Part shown: positions 32,769-41,808 of the stretch, piece after piece
Position numbering within the stretch: the first letter of the stretch is position 1
Layout of the letters: every line of letters begins with the position of its first letter
Assembly (NCBI RefSeq): GCF_052113205.1
Contig: NZ_JBFRCU010000027.1
Coordinates: 1 to 64,000 of the forward strand
DNA length: 64,000 nucleotides
Direction of reading: 5' to 3'
DNA from: Inquilinus sp052113205
Lineage (GTDB): Bacteria; Pseudomonadota; Alphaproteobacteria; DSM-16000; Inquilinaceae
Position numbers and translations under genes: made by a program
The notes under the pieces: generated by a model
What the model was told of the DNA's origin: nothing
Databases searched by the model: none
Seen by the model: only the letters and a program-made list of their open reading frames with translations

Positions 32769-33241
32769 CGTCGCGCATCCTCGTCTCGCTGCGCGTCGCG
32801 GCGGCGCCGGAGCGGGCCTTCACCGCCTTCGTCCGGGATATCGGCCTGTGGTGGCGGCCCAACGCCCTGTTCCAGTTCAGCCCGGGGGCGCCCGGAATGC
32901 TGCGCTTCGAACAGGGGCCCGGCGGCCGGTTCACCGAGACCTATCTGGACGGGCGGATCTTCGAGATCGGCCGGGTCATGGTGTGGGAGCCGGGCAGCCG
33001 CCTGGTCTTCTCCTGGCGGCAGGCCAGCTTTGCGCCCGACCAAGCCACCGAGGTCGAGGTCCGGTTCGAGCCGGTCGGCGACGAGACCCGCGTCACCGTC
33101 GAGCATCGCGGCTGGGACAGCGTGCCCCAGCAGCACGTCGCCCGGCACCACTTCCCCGACCCGGTGTTCCTGCAGCGCCATGGCGAATGGTGGCAGGCCC
33201 TGCTGGGGGCGTATCGGAATTCAGCCCGGTTTGACGAATAG
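32765..33241 (+). CDS. SRPBCC (AHSA1/CalC-type) domain protein
   Basis: 158 residues, a START-like fold: SLRVAAAPERAFTAFVRDIG, LRFEQGPGGRFTETYLDGR, IGRVMVWEPGSRLVFSWRQA, VEVRFEPVGDETRVTVEHRG and WWQALLGAYRNSARFDE. It binds hydrophobic ligands in related proteins. Third in the VOC-ArsR-SRPBCC operon, an arrangement found in many soil bacteria. Ligand unknown. Confidence 0.87.
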   Translation: MTSRILVSLRVAAAPERAFTAFVRDIGLWWRPNALFQFSPGAPGMLRFEQGPGGRFTETYLDGRIFEIGRVMVWEPGSRLVFSWRQASFAPDQATEVEVRFEPVGDETRVTVEHRGWDSVPQQHVARHHFPDPVFLQRHGEWWQALLGAYRNSARFDE

Positions 33242-33272
33242 GATGGGTTCTGACCCATCGCTCCAAAAAAGC

Positions 33273-33358
33273 CGTCATTGCGAGGAGGCGAAGCCGACGA
33301 AGCAATCCATGCCTTCGCCCGTGCGGCCCTGGATTGCTTCGCTGCGCTCGCAATGACG
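33273..33358. repeat. Palindromic intergenic repeat (family C)
   Basis: 86 bp with outer arms CGTCATTGCGAG and CTCGCAATGACG and inner AAGCAATCCA and TGGATTGCTT. It lies between convergent genes. Similar elements occur in many Rhizobiales and related genomes (recalled, not checked). The 143-bp intergenic space holds nothing else. Confidence 0.75.
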
Positions 33359-33384
33359 ATCCATCCATTGGATCGCCGGCATTC

Positions 33385-33777
33385 TCAGCCCCGCGCCGCC
33401 GCGATCTTCTGCCGGATCTCGTCGGCGAAGGTCGCGGCCTGGATCGGCTTCTGGATGTAGGAGGAGCCGCCGGCGGTCAGCGCCTGGTCGATCAGGCTCA
33501 TGTCGCGGGTGGCGCTGATCATCAGCACCGGCAGGTCGCCGTAGGCTCCGTGCCCGCGGATCAGTGAGCACAGCTCGGTGCCCGAGACCTCCGGCATGAC
33601 GATGTCGATCAGCACGGCGTCGAAGTCCCGCGCCGGCTTGCCGTCGTCGTCGAGATTGAGCGCGGCGATGGCCTCGGCGGCGCTGGCGCAGGTCTCGACC
33701 TCGGCGCCTCCGCCGCTGAGCACGGCCGCGGCGAATTCCAGGAACAACTCGTCGTCGTCGACGAGGAGGATCTTCAT
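33385..33777 (-). CDS. Single-domain response regulator (CheY-like)
   Basis: 130 residues: one receiver domain with MKILLVDDDELFLEFAAAVL, phosphoacceptor Asp in DAVLIDIVMPEVSG, switch residue in MISATRD and Lys in IQKPI. No output domain. Start chosen at MKILLVDDD (33777); a start ten codons upstream (33807) is possible, and neither has a strong ribosome site. It lies downstream of the GGDEF-EAL gene on the same strand, with a 222-bp gap that shows no gene. Confidence 0.85.
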   Translation of the reverse strand: MKILLVDDDELFLEFAAAVLSGGGAEVETCASAAEAIAALNLDDDGKPARDFDAVLIDIVMPEVSGTELCSLIRGHGAYGDLPVLMISATRDMSLIDQALTAGGSSYIQKPIQAATFADEIRQKIAAARG

Positions 33778-33999
33778 CGGGATGGTTCGCGTGCTCACTG
33801 CCATGCTGCCGGCCGGATCATGGGGACCGCTTCCCCCGAGGGCGACGACGGCAGGTTCCGACATGGCGCATTTCCCGTCACTGCTCCGCTCTCCGAGACC
33901 GGCAGATCCCCGGCTGGCGACCAATTGCAGACAATCAACCTGTTGGCAATCGGGTTCCTGATGGCCGATGTGAACGATCCCATCGATCTCTTCCCCCAA

Positions 34000-35787
34000 C
34001 TATGTCTCGCGATGGACGGTGCACACCGCGGCGACCAGATCGCCGGCCGGTACGGCCTGGCCGAACAGATAGCCCTGGCCCTGTTCGACGCCCAGCCGCC
34101 GCAGGATGTCCCATTGCGCCTGGCTCTCGACATACTCGGCGCAGAGCGACACGCCGAAGCTTTCGGCGAAGCGGGTGATACCGTCGATCAGCCTTTCGCA
34201 GCGAGGCTCGGTGGCCACGGTCTGCACGATCTCGCCGGCGATCTTGATGGCGGAGAAGGGCAGCCGTGACAGAACAGCCAGGTTGGCCTCGCCGCTGCCG
34301 AAATCGTCGAGCTCGAAGGCAATGCCGAGTTTGACCATGCGCGCGACCACCGCCTCGACCTCGGCCGGCATGCGGGTCAAGGCGCGCTCGACGATCTCGA
34401 TCCGCAACAGGCTCAGCGGCAGGCCCGCCTCGGCCATGCGGTCGAGCATCGCGGTGAACACCGCATCGGACTGCATCACCGCGATCGGGATGTTGATCGA
34501 GATCGGCACCAGCGCGTCCCGCGGCAGCCGGATCAGCGTGTCTGTCAGCGTGCGCAGCAGCCACTCGGTGTATTTCAGGGCCAGGTCGGGGCGGCGCTCG
34601 ACCCAGGGAATGAAGTGGCTCGGCGACAGCACGCCGAGGGTCGGGTGGTTCCAGCGCGCCAGCGCCTCGAACCCGGTCACCCGGCCGCTGACCAGATTGA
34701 CCCGCGGCTGGAACACCAGCCCGATCTGGTCCGACCGCAGCGCCGCCGGGATGTCGAACTCCAGCGCCGAGATCGACATCGCCCGGCGCACCTCGGGCGT
34801 GGCGGCCGAGGCGATGCCGGTGGCGGACTGCTTGGCGTAGTACATCGCCATGTCGGCCAGGCGCTTCAGCAAGGCCGGGTCGGATTCATGGTCGGGGCAG
34901 GTGGCGATGCCGATGCTGCAATAGATCGGCAGCCGGTAACCGCGCAGCATCGCCGGCTCCTTGAGCGCGCTCGTGATCCGTCCGGCAGCGGTTGTCGCCG
35001 CGCCGGCATCCGCGGTGACGATGGCGGCGAATTCATCGCCGCCCAGCCGGGCGACGAAGGCGTCGGTCGACAGGGCCCGGCGCAGCCGGCTGCCGACGAT
35101 GGCCAGCAGCAGGTCGCCGAATTCATGGCCGAGGGTATCGTTGACCTTCTTGAACTCGTCCAGGTCCATGAACAGGATCGAGACCGGAGACGCGGCATCG
35201 ACCCCGCGGGCGAAGGTTTCGGCCAGCCGCTCCTCGAAGCAGCGGCGGTTGGGCAGCCCAGTCAGCGGGTCGCGGTAGATCAGATCCTGCACTTCGCGGT
35301 CGCGCCGATCGCGCCGTAGCGCCAGGGCGAACAGCCGGNCGATGGTTTGCCGCAGCGCCTCGGGAATCCCCTCCGGCGGGGACGGGCCGGCGAGCACCAG
35401 GGCGCCGGCAATCCGCCCGTCATCGCCGGTCAGCGGCTCGGCGATCGCCATCATCGGTTGCTCGGGCGGGCCGAGCGGGCCGGCGGCCGGCGCGTTGGTG
35501 AAGACCGCGACCCCCGGCGGCGGGCCGGCGGGACCGACCCGGATCGTTTCCAGCGCAGCCAGCGCCGGGCCCTGCAGCCCACTCTGCGCCAGCAGCGACA
35601 GGCTGGCACCGCTTTCGTCGAGCCGCAGAAAGGCGAGTCCGGCCCCGGGACCCGACGAGGGCGCGTGCAGATGGCCCGCTGCCTGGGCCACGTGCAGCAG
35701 GATGATCTCGATCGGATCGCCGTCGATCAGGGCCTGCAGGGCGTCGCGCTCGAGCGCGACCAGGGAAGGAGAAGCGGGGTCGGTCAT
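34000..35787 (-). CDS. GGDEF-EAL cyclic-di-GMP enzyme
   Basis: 595 residues. An N-terminal GAF-like region (residues about 15-165) is followed by GGDEF (RLGGDEFAAIV, intact) and EAL (GFEALARWNHP, intact; INIPIAVMQSD, LDDFGSG and Lys in IKIAG all present). Catalytic residues for synthesis and for breakdown of c-di-GMP therefore both seem in place. One family position, the Asp of KID, reads Ala. N at 35339 leaves one residue unknown. Start at 35787 (MTDPASPS) rather than 35892. No membrane span, so it is cytoplasmic. Confidence 0.9.
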   Translation of the reverse strand: MTDPASPSLVALERDALQALIDGDPIEIILLHVAQAAGHLHAPSSGPGAGLAFLRLDESGASLSLLAQSGLQGPALAALETIRVGPAGPPPGVAVFTNAPAAGPLGPPEQPMMAIAEPLTGDDGRIAGALVLAGPSPPEGIPEALRQTIXRLFALALRRDRRDREVQDLIYRDPLTGLPNRRCFEERLAETFARGVDAASPVSILFMDLDEFKKVNDTLGHEFGDLLLAIVGSRLRRALSTDAFVARLGGDEFAAIVTADAGAATTAAGRITSALKEPAMLRGYRLPIYCSIGIATCPDHESDPALLKRLADMAMYYAKQSATGIASAATPEVRRAMSISALEFDIPAALRSDQIGLVFQPRVNLVSGRVTGFEALARWNHPTLGVLSPSHFIPWVERRPDLALKYTEWLLRTLTDTLIRLPRDALVPISINIPIAVMQSDAVFTAMLDRMAEAGLPLSLLRIEIVERALTRMPAEVEAVVARMVKLGIAFELDDFGSGEANLAVLSRLPFSAIKIAGEIVQTVATEPRCERLIDGITRFAESFGVSLCAEYVESQAQWDILRRLGVEQGQGYLFGQAVPAGDLVAAVCTVHRET

Positions 35788-35930
35788 CGGGCCGGCGCGG
35801 TCGAGGATCTGCCGCTCATGACGTCCGCGTCTCCCGATCGGATAATGGTCCAGCTGGGATGCCGATCCACCGCCGATTAGAGCCGGATTCAAGCCGGAGG
35901 CGAAAGGGCAAATCAGGTAAATACAATTTT

Positions 35931-36016
35931 AGGAAATCGCAATTCCTTGCCATTGTCCAGCACGTCAGTACCGAGTTGCGGGGGCTCCGCAGCGCGCATT
36001 GACGAATCGAACGTCA
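35931..36016. promoter_or_regulatory. Two palindromes upstream of nucleoside operon
   Basis: AGGAAATCGCAATTCCT at 35931-35947 has arms AGGAA and TTCCT in AT-rich DNA. TGACG at 36000-36004 and CGTCA at 36012-36016 form a second palindrome around AATCGAA, and a further CGTCA half site stands at 35973-35977. The region 35788-36108 separates divergent genes and holds no gene. Confidence 0.45.
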
Positions 36017-36108
36017 GCCGCCAAAGGTGGATGTCTCGGCATCCGGGCCGCAATCCGCCGCCGGCGGTTCCGGGCAGACCGGCGATGGCGAGGGACATGG
36101 GGACGATC

Positions 36109-37140
36109 ATGCGCAAATTCGGGCGGCATCTCATCGGTTCGATCGCGGCGGCTGCCGTGGCCCTCGCCCTCGGTGCCGCGCTGCCGGCCCAGGCGGCCGG
36201 CGGCAAGCTGGTCTTCATCTCCCCCGACCCGCTCGGAGTGAACGATTTCCTGAAGCTCGGCCGCAAGGGGGCCGAGGCGGCGGCGGCTGCGATCGGCGGC
36301 GAGGCCAAGGTCTATGAGAGCACCGACCCGGCCACCCGCCGCCAGAATGTCGAGGCCGCGGCGCGCGAGGGCGCGGCAGTGGTGATCGTGATCGGCTTCG
36401 AGTTCGGCGACATCGTGCCGGATGCGGCGGCGAAGTTCCCGGACATCAAGTTCCTGATCGTCGACCAGTGCATCCAGAAGCCGATGCCGAACGTCTACTG
36501 TGCCGTGTTCCGCGAGCATGAGGGCGCATACCTGGCCGGCGCCGAAGCGGCGCTCACCTCGGAAAGCGGCACCATCGGTTCGGTCGGCGCGCTCGACATC
36601 CCGTTCCTGCACCGCTTCACCGACGGCTTCGCCGCCGGCGCCAAGGCGGTGAATGACGAGATCGTGGTCAGCCCGACGGTCTGGGTCGGCGGCGACCACC
36701 CGTTCTCCGACCCGGTGCGGGCGCAGCAGCAGGCGGTGTCGCTGATCAGCGAGGGCGCCGACCGGGTGCTGGCCGCCACCTCCGGCGGCAATGGCGGCAT
36801 CTTCAAGGCGGCCGAGGCGACGCCAGGCACCCTGGTCTTCGGCGTCGACGTCAACCAGTGCCCGCTGGCGCCGGGCGCGGTGATGGACAACATCGAGAAG
36901 AAGGTCGATGTCGCCCTGGTCGAGGCGGTCAAGGGCATCCTGGCCGGGACCCAGGCGCCACTGACTTCGTATGGGGTGAAGGAGGGCGGCATCACCCTCA
37001 CCGGCCTCGGTGACGACGTCGCCGGCTCCAAATGCCTGATCGCCGAGCATCCCGACGTGATCACCAAGGTGAAAGAGCTGCGCGACGCCATCGCCGCCGG
37101 CACGGTGACGGTGACCGATCCGCTGACGGCCGGCCAGTAA
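36109..37140 (+). CDS. BMP-family substrate-binding protein (nucleoside uptake)
   Basis: 343 residues with a Sec signal (LIGSIAAAAVALALGAALP to AQAAG). The body follows the BMP/PnrA family: GRKGAEAAAAAIGGEAKVYE, AREGAAVVIVIGFEFGDI, the specific DQCIQKPMPNVYCAVFREHE segment, and GGNGGIFKAAEATPGTLVFG. The lipobox found in many relatives is not seen; it looks soluble in the periplasm. First gene of an operon ending in purine nucleoside phosphorylase, so the ligand is probably a purine nucleoside. Confidence 0.87.
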   Translation: MRKFGRHLIGSIAAAAVALALGAALPAQAAGGKLVFISPDPLGVNDFLKLGRKGAEAAAAAIGGEAKVYESTDPATRRQNVEAAAREGAAVVIVIGFEFGDIVPDAAAKFPDIKFLIVDQCIQKPMPNVYCAVFREHEGAYLAGAEAALTSESGTIGSVGALDIPFLHRFTDGFAAGAKAVNDEIVVSPTVWVGGDHPFSDPVRAQQQAVSLISEGADRVLAATSGGNGGIFKAAEATPGTLVFGVDVNQCPLAPGAVMDNIEKKVDVALVEAVKGILAGTQAPLTSYGVKEGGITLTGLGDDVAGSKCLIAEHPDVITKVKELRDAIAAGTVTVTDPLTAGQ

Positions 37141-37159
37141 GTCCCGGGAGGACGGTGCC

Positions 37160-38671
37160 GTGGCGTTCCTGGAGATGCGCGGCATCGTCAAGCGCTACCC
37201 CGGCGTGCTGGCGAACGACCGGGTCGACCTGTCGGTCGAGGCCGGCGAGATCCATGCGGTGATGGGTGAGAACGGGGCCGGCAAGTCGACCCTGATGGGC
37301 ATTCTCTACGGGCTGGTGCAGCCGGACGAGGGCGAGATCGTGATCGACGGCCGGAAGCGGCCGTTCCGCTCGCCGATCGACGCCATCGCCGCCGGCCTCG
37401 GCATGGTGCACCAGGCCTTCAAGCTGTTCGACAGCCTGACGGTCTGGGAGAACGTCGCCTACCGGGCCGAGCCGCGGCGCGGGCCGTTCATCGACCGCGC
37501 CGCCGCCCGCCGGAAGGTGGCGGAGCTGGCGCGGCGTCACGGCCTGCCGATCGACCCAGACGCCCGGGTCGGCGCCCTGCCGGTCGGGGTCAAGCAGCGC
37601 ATCGAGATCCTGAAGGCGCTGTACCGCGACGCCCGCATCCTGATCCTGGACGAGCCGACGGCGGTGCTGACCCCGGGCGAGCGCGACGGGCTGTTCCGGG
37701 TGATGCGCGGCCTGGCGGCGGACGGCCGCACCATCCTGTTCGTCACCCACAAGATCCATGAGGTGATGGCGGTGACCGACCGCATCACCGTGCTGCGCGA
37801 CGGCCGCGTGGCCGACCGCATGGTCACGGCCGAGACCGACCCGCAGGCGATCATCCGGGCGATGACCGGCCGCAACGTGACGCTGAAGGTCGACAAGGCG
37901 CCGGCCGAACCGGGCCGGCCGCTGCTCGAGGTCGAGGGGTTGGTTCTGGCGGCGCCGGGCAAGCCCGCGGTCGATGGCGTCTCCTTCGCCGTGCGGGCGG
38001 GCGAGATCGTCGGCATCGCCGGCGTCGCCGGCAACGGCCAGACCGAGCTGATCGAGATCGTGGCCGGGCTCCGGGCCGCCGATGCCGGGACGATCCGGGT
38101 CGACGGCCGCGACGTTACTGCCGCCGGGGTGGCCGGCCGCCGCGCCGCCGGCATCGCCTATGTCCCCGAGGATCGCGCCCACACCGGCACGGCGTTGCGC
38201 GCCAGCGCCACCGATAATCTATCCATGGGCTTCCACCGCCGGCCGCCGCTGTCCCGCCGCGGCGTGCTGGATCGCGCGACGATGCGCGACCGGGCTCGCG
38301 GCCTGATCGCCCGCTTCGGCATCAAGATCCCGGGTGAGGGAACGGCGGTGGGCACCCTGTCCGGCGGCAATCTCCAGAAGGTGGTGGTGGCGCGCGAGCT
38401 GGACCATCAGGCGCCGGTGCTGATCGCCGAGCAGCCGACCCGCGGCGTCGATGTCGGCGCTATCGAATTCATCCACGGGCAGCTGGTGGCGGAGCGCGAC
38501 CGCGGCCGCGCCGTGCTGCTGGTCTCGGCCGAGCTGGGCGAGATCCTCGCCCTCTCCGACCGGGTGCTGGTGATGTATGAAGGCCGGGTGATCGCCGAGG
38601 TGGCGGGCGCCGACGCCACCGAAACCAGCCTCGGCCTGCTGATGGCCGGGGTTGTGGGGGAGGCGGCATGA
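37160..38671 (+). CDS. Double-domain ABC ATPase of nucleoside transporter
   Basis: 503 residues containing two ATPase domains, like RbsA and YufO. First: Walker A GENGAGKST, signature LPVGVKQRIEI, Walker B ILILDEPTAVL. Second: P-loop position GVAGNGQTE lacks the GKS/T core, which is a normal feature of this type; signature LSGGNLQKVVVARE is good. It drives the two permeases below. GTG at 37160 is the start, with GGGAGG upstream. Confidence 0.9.
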   Translation: MAFLEMRGIVKRYPGVLANDRVDLSVEAGEIHAVMGENGAGKSTLMGILYGLVQPDEGEIVIDGRKRPFRSPIDAIAAGLGMVHQAFKLFDSLTVWENVAYRAEPRRGPFIDRAAARRKVAELARRHGLPIDPDARVGALPVGVKQRIEILKALYRDARILILDEPTAVLTPGERDGLFRVMRGLAADGRTILFVTHKIHEVMAVTDRITVLRDGRVADRMVTAETDPQAIIRAMTGRNVTLKVDKAPAEPGRPLLEVEGLVLAAPGKPAVDGVSFAVRAGEIVGIAGVAGNGQTELIEIVAGLRAADAGTIRVDGRDVTAAGVAGRRAAGIAYVPEDRAHTGTALRASATDNLSMGFHRRPPLSRRGVLDRATMRDRARGLIARFGIKIPGEGTAVGTLSGGNLQKVVVARELDHQAPVLIAEQPTRGVDVGAIEFIHGQLVAERDRGRAVLLVSAELGEILALSDRVLVMYEGRVIAEVAGADATETSLGLLMAGVVGEAA

Positions 38672-38700
38672 GGGGCCTCTCCGATGGGCATCAGGTTTTT

Positions 38701-38841
38701 GCGTTGCCTCTCCCGCTTGCGGGAGAGGTCGGAGACGCGAAGCGGCTCCGGGTGAGGGCTCTTTGTCGAGGCTCGGGCCAACCCTCACCCGGACGTCCTG
38801 GCGGACGTCCGACCTCTCCCGCCAGGCGGGAGAGGCAACGC
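38701..38841. repeat. Intergenic palindromic repeat family A, copy 2 (inside an operon)
   Basis: The same two-hairpin design as the copy at 21571, about 141 bp, ending GGCGGGAGAGGCAACGC. It separates the ATPase and first permease genes of the nucleoside operon, which would otherwise be nearly contiguous. It could lower expression of the permeases or stabilise the upstream mRNA. Confidence 0.85.
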
Positions 38842-38882
38842 GAAAGGGTCTTGGGATCGGCTCCCTCGCATCGGGGCATCCC

Positions 38883-39920
38883 ATGACCGCCGCCACTGCC
38901 CTGCGTGGCGCCGCCACCTCTTCCGTGCTGTGGGCGATCCTCGGCGGGCTCGTCATCGGGGCGCTGATCGCCCTGGCCGCCGGGCACGACCCCATTGCCG
39001 TCTACGGCGAGATCCTGGCCGGCGCCGTGGTCGGGCCGAACCTGGCGGAGACGATTGCCCGGGCGGTGCCGCTGGTCGGCATGACCCTGGTGGCGGCGAT
39101 CCCGCTGCGCGGCGGCATGGTCAATCTCGGCGGCGACGGGCAGCTGGTGCTGGGCGGGCTGGTGGCGGCGGTGGTGGCGCTGTACCTGCCGGCCCCCGGC
39201 GAGGTCCGGCTGGTCGCCGCGATCCTGGCGGCGATGGCCGTCTCCGGCGCCTATGCGGCGCTGGCCGCCTGGGGCGAGGTGCGGTTCGGCGTGCCGCTCT
39301 TGATCTCGACCCTGCTGCTCAGCTACCCGGCCCAGGGCGTCAGCTCCTATCTGGCACGCTTCCCGCTGCGCGATCCATCGACCGGCATGCCCGAGACCTA
39401 CCGGGTCGAGGAGGCGGCGCGGCTGCCGGTGCTGGTGCCGGGCACGCCGATCACCTGGGGCCTGGTCCTGCTGCTGCTGGTGATCGCTGCCGTGGTGTTC
39501 ACCGACCGGCGCGGCACCGCCGGCTACGAGCTGCGGCTGCGCGGCCTGAACCCGCGCTTCGTCGCCTATGGCGGGGTCGATCTCGGCCGCCAGACCGTGC
39601 GGACCCTGTTCGCCAGCGGCGCCGTGGCCGGGCTGGTCGGCGCCATGCTGGTGCTGGGCGACCAGTTCCGCTTCACCGACCACGCGCTGCTGTCGCCGTC
39701 CTACACCTGGTCCGGGCTGATGGCGGCGCTGCTGGCGATGGGCGAGCCGATCGGCGCCGTCTGCGCCGGGCTGTTCTTCGCCGCGCTGCAGACCGGCGGC
39801 TTCGCCATGGAGCGGGCGACCGAGGTGCCGCGGGTGCTGACCCTGGTGCTGCAGGCCGTGATCATCCTGCTGCTGGCCATGCGACACGGCCTGGGCCGCC
39901 CCGGCCTGCGGAGGCGATGA
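38883..39920 (+). CDS. Nucleoside ABC transporter permease 1 (YufP type)
   Basis: 345 residues with about ten spans. Conserved segments are VGMTLVAAIPLRGGMVNLGG, FGVPLLISTLLLSYPAQGVS and the coupling region YELRLRGLNPRFVAYGGVDL. The start at 38883 has CATCCC before it and lies after the repeat; an in-frame longer reading from 38652 passes through the repeat and is rejected. Overlaps the second permease by ATGA. Confidence 0.9.
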   Translation: MTAATALRGAATSSVLWAILGGLVIGALIALAAGHDPIAVYGEILAGAVVGPNLAETIARAVPLVGMTLVAAIPLRGGMVNLGGDGQLVLGGLVAAVVALYLPAPGEVRLVAAILAAMAVSGAYAALAAWGEVRFGVPLLISTLLLSYPAQGVSSYLARFPLRDPSTGMPETYRVEEAARLPVLVPGTPITWGLVLLLLVIAAVVFTDRRGTAGYELRLRGLNPRFVAYGGVDLGRQTVRTLFASGAVAGLVGAMLVLGDQFRFTDHALLSPSYTWSGLMAALLAMGEPIGAVCAGLFFAALQTGGFAMERATEVPRVLTLVLQAVIILLLAMRHGLGRPGLRRR

Positions 39921-40834
39921 CCGGCATGGACTGGCTGTCGCTGTTCAACGCGGTGCTGTTTGCCCAGACCATCCAGGCGGTGACGCCGATCCTGCTGGCC
40001 GCCCTGGCCGGGGTGCTGTGCGACCGCGCCGGCGTGTTCAACATCGCGCTGGAAGGCCAGATGCTGATCGGCGCCTTCGCCGCCATCGTCGGCACTTGGT
40101 ACACCGGCAGCGTCGCCGGCGGCGTCGCCGTCGCCCTCATCGGCACCATGGCATTCTCGNCCATCCTCGCGCTGGGATCGACCTGGTTCCGCGGCGACCC
40201 GATCGTCATCGGCATCGGTCTCAACCTGCTGGCCTCCGGCCTGACCGCCTTCCTGCTGCGCATTCTGTTCGGCGTCTCCGGTACCTTCACCGACCCGACC
40301 ATGCAGGACCTGCCGCGCGTGGCGCTGCCGCGGATCGCGGCGGTGCCCTGGTTCACCCGCGTCTTCGGCAGCCACAGCGTGCTGACCTGGGCGGCCTGGA
40401 TCCTGGTGGCGGTGATCGCCGTGTTCCTGTTCCGCACGGTCTGGGGCCTGCGCCTGCGCGGCGTCGGTGAGCGGCCGGATGCGGCGGAGACGCTGGGCGC
40501 CGACGTTGCTCGCACCCGCATCGCCGCGGTGCTGGCCGGCGGCGCCCTGTGCGGCCTGGCCGGGGCGCAGCTGTCGCTCGGCAGCGTCACCCTGTTCGCC
40601 GAGGATATGAGCGCCGGGCGCGGCTGGATCGCGGTCGTGGCGGTGATGCTCGGCCGCGGCCATCCAGTCGGCGTCGCCCTGGCCTGCCTGCTGTTCGGCT
40701 TCGCCGACGCCGCCGGCCTGCGGCTGCAGGGCAGGGGGCTGCCGAACCAGCTCACCGATATGGCACCCTATGTCATCACCCTGGTCGCGCTGGTGGTCGC
40801 CCGCGGGCGGCGCCGGCGCGGGGCCATGGCCTGA
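39917..40834 (+). CDS. Nucleoside ABC transporter permease 2 (YufQ type)
   Basis: 305 residues with about eight spans. The family motif LAALAGVLCDRAGVFNIALE then GQMLIGAFAA is clear, and a second conserved part is LRGVGERPDAAETLGADVAR. The base N at 40160 affects one codon in a span. It forms the channel with permease 1. The C-terminus is basic (RGRRRRGAMA). Confidence 0.9.
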   Translation: MTGMDWLSLFNAVLFAQTIQAVTPILLAALAGVLCDRAGVFNIALEGQMLIGAFAAIVGTWYTGSVAGGVAVALIGTMAFSXILALGSTWFRGDPIVIGIGLNLLASGLTAFLLRILFGVSGTFTDPTMQDLPRVALPRIAAVPWFTRVFGSHSVLTWAAWILVAVIAVFLFRTVWGLRLRGVGERPDAAETLGADVARTRIAAVLAGGALCGLAGAQLSLGSVTLFAEDMSAGRGWIAVVAVMLGRGHPVGVALACLLFGFADAAGLRLQGRGLPNQLTDMAPYVITLVALVVARGRRRRGAMA

Positions 40835-40847
40835 AAGCGAGGAAACG

Positions 40848-41660
40848 ATGGAAGACCCCTATGTCCTGGCGGAAGCCGCCGCCGCGGCGCTGAAGCAAAA
40901 GCTCGGCGCCGACCATCACGCCGCGATCGTGCTCGGCTCAGGCTGGGGCCCCGCGGTGGACAAGATCGGCGAGACCGTGGCCGAGGTGCCGTTCACCGAG
41001 ATCCCGGGCTTCCCGCCGACCACCGTGCTCGGCCACAAGGGCGTGTTCCGCAGCGTCAAGGCCGGTGACAGGCGCATCCTGGTGATGGCCGGGCGGGTGC
41101 ATCTCTATGAGGGCCACCCGCCGGCCAAGGTGGTGCATGGCGTGCGCAGCATGGTGCTGGCGGGGACGAAGATCATCGTCCTGACCAATGCCTGCGGCGG
41201 GCTGCGGCCGGGCATGAAGCCCGGCGAGCCGGTGCTGCTCCGCGACCACATCAACTTCACCGGCGTGTCGCCGCTGTTCGGGCCGAACCCGGAGAAGCTG
41301 GGACCGCGCTTCGTCGACCTGACCGGCTGCTATTCGCCGCGGCTGCGGCAGGCGGCGCAGGCGCTGGACCCGACGCTGACCGAAGGCGTCTATGTCGGCT
41401 TCCCCGGCCCGATGTTCGAGACGCCGGCCGAGATCCAGATGGTCGGCCGCTGGGGCGGCGACATGGTCGGCATGTCGACGGTGCTGGAGGCGATCGCCGC
41501 CCGCCATCTCGGCGCCGAGGTGCTGGGCCTGTCTTTGGTCACCAACCTCGCCGCCGGCCTGCCGGGCGCCGACCTCGACCACGAGCACATCCTCGAGGTC
41601 GCAAAGGGCACGGCCGAGCGGATGGGCGGGCTGTTCCACGACCTGGTGCGGACGATCTGA
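40848..41660 (+). CDS. punA: Purine nucleoside phosphorylase
   Basis: 270 residues of the trimeric PNP family: IVLGSGWG near the N-terminus, GRVHLYEGHPPAKV, LTNACGGLRPGMKPGEPVLL, DHINFTGVSPLFGPN, GVYVGFPGPMFETPAEIQM and GLSLVTNLAAGLPG. It cleaves purine nucleosides with phosphate, feeding imported nucleosides into salvage. The gene follows the second permease by 13 bases with an AGGA ribosome site, which fixes the meaning of the whole operon. Start 40848 preferred over the longer frame from 40770. Confidence 0.93.
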   Translation: MEDPYVLAEAAAAALKQKLGADHHAAIVLGSGWGPAVDKIGETVAEVPFTEIPGFPPTTVLGHKGVFRSVKAGDRRILVMAGRVHLYEGHPPAKVVHGVRSMVLAGTKIIVLTNACGGLRPGMKPGEPVLLRDHINFTGVSPLFGPNPEKLGPRFVDLTGCYSPRLRQAAQALDPTLTEGVYVGFPGPMFETPAEIQMVGRWGGDMVGMSTVLEAIAARHLGAEVLGLSLVTNLAAGLPGADLDHEHILEVAKGTAERMGGLFHDLVRTI

Positions 41661-41707
41661 AGGATCGCCCGCATCGAGGTCACTCGGAGCAGTAACGGAA
41701 CCAAAAA

Positions 41708-41787
41708 CTGTCATGCCCGGGCTTGACCCGGGCATCCAGAGGATGTCGACATCTTCTGGATTGCCGGGTCAAGCCCGGCAATGACAG
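41708..41787. repeat. Intergenic palindromic repeat family B, copy 2
   Basis: 80 bp with arms CTGTCATGCCCGGGCTTGAC and GTCAAGCCCGGCAATGACAG, with central differences from copies at 24088 and 60104. Located between convergent genes. Confidence 0.8.
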
Positions 41788-41808
41788 TGAAGGAATTGGC
41801 TTCGTACT

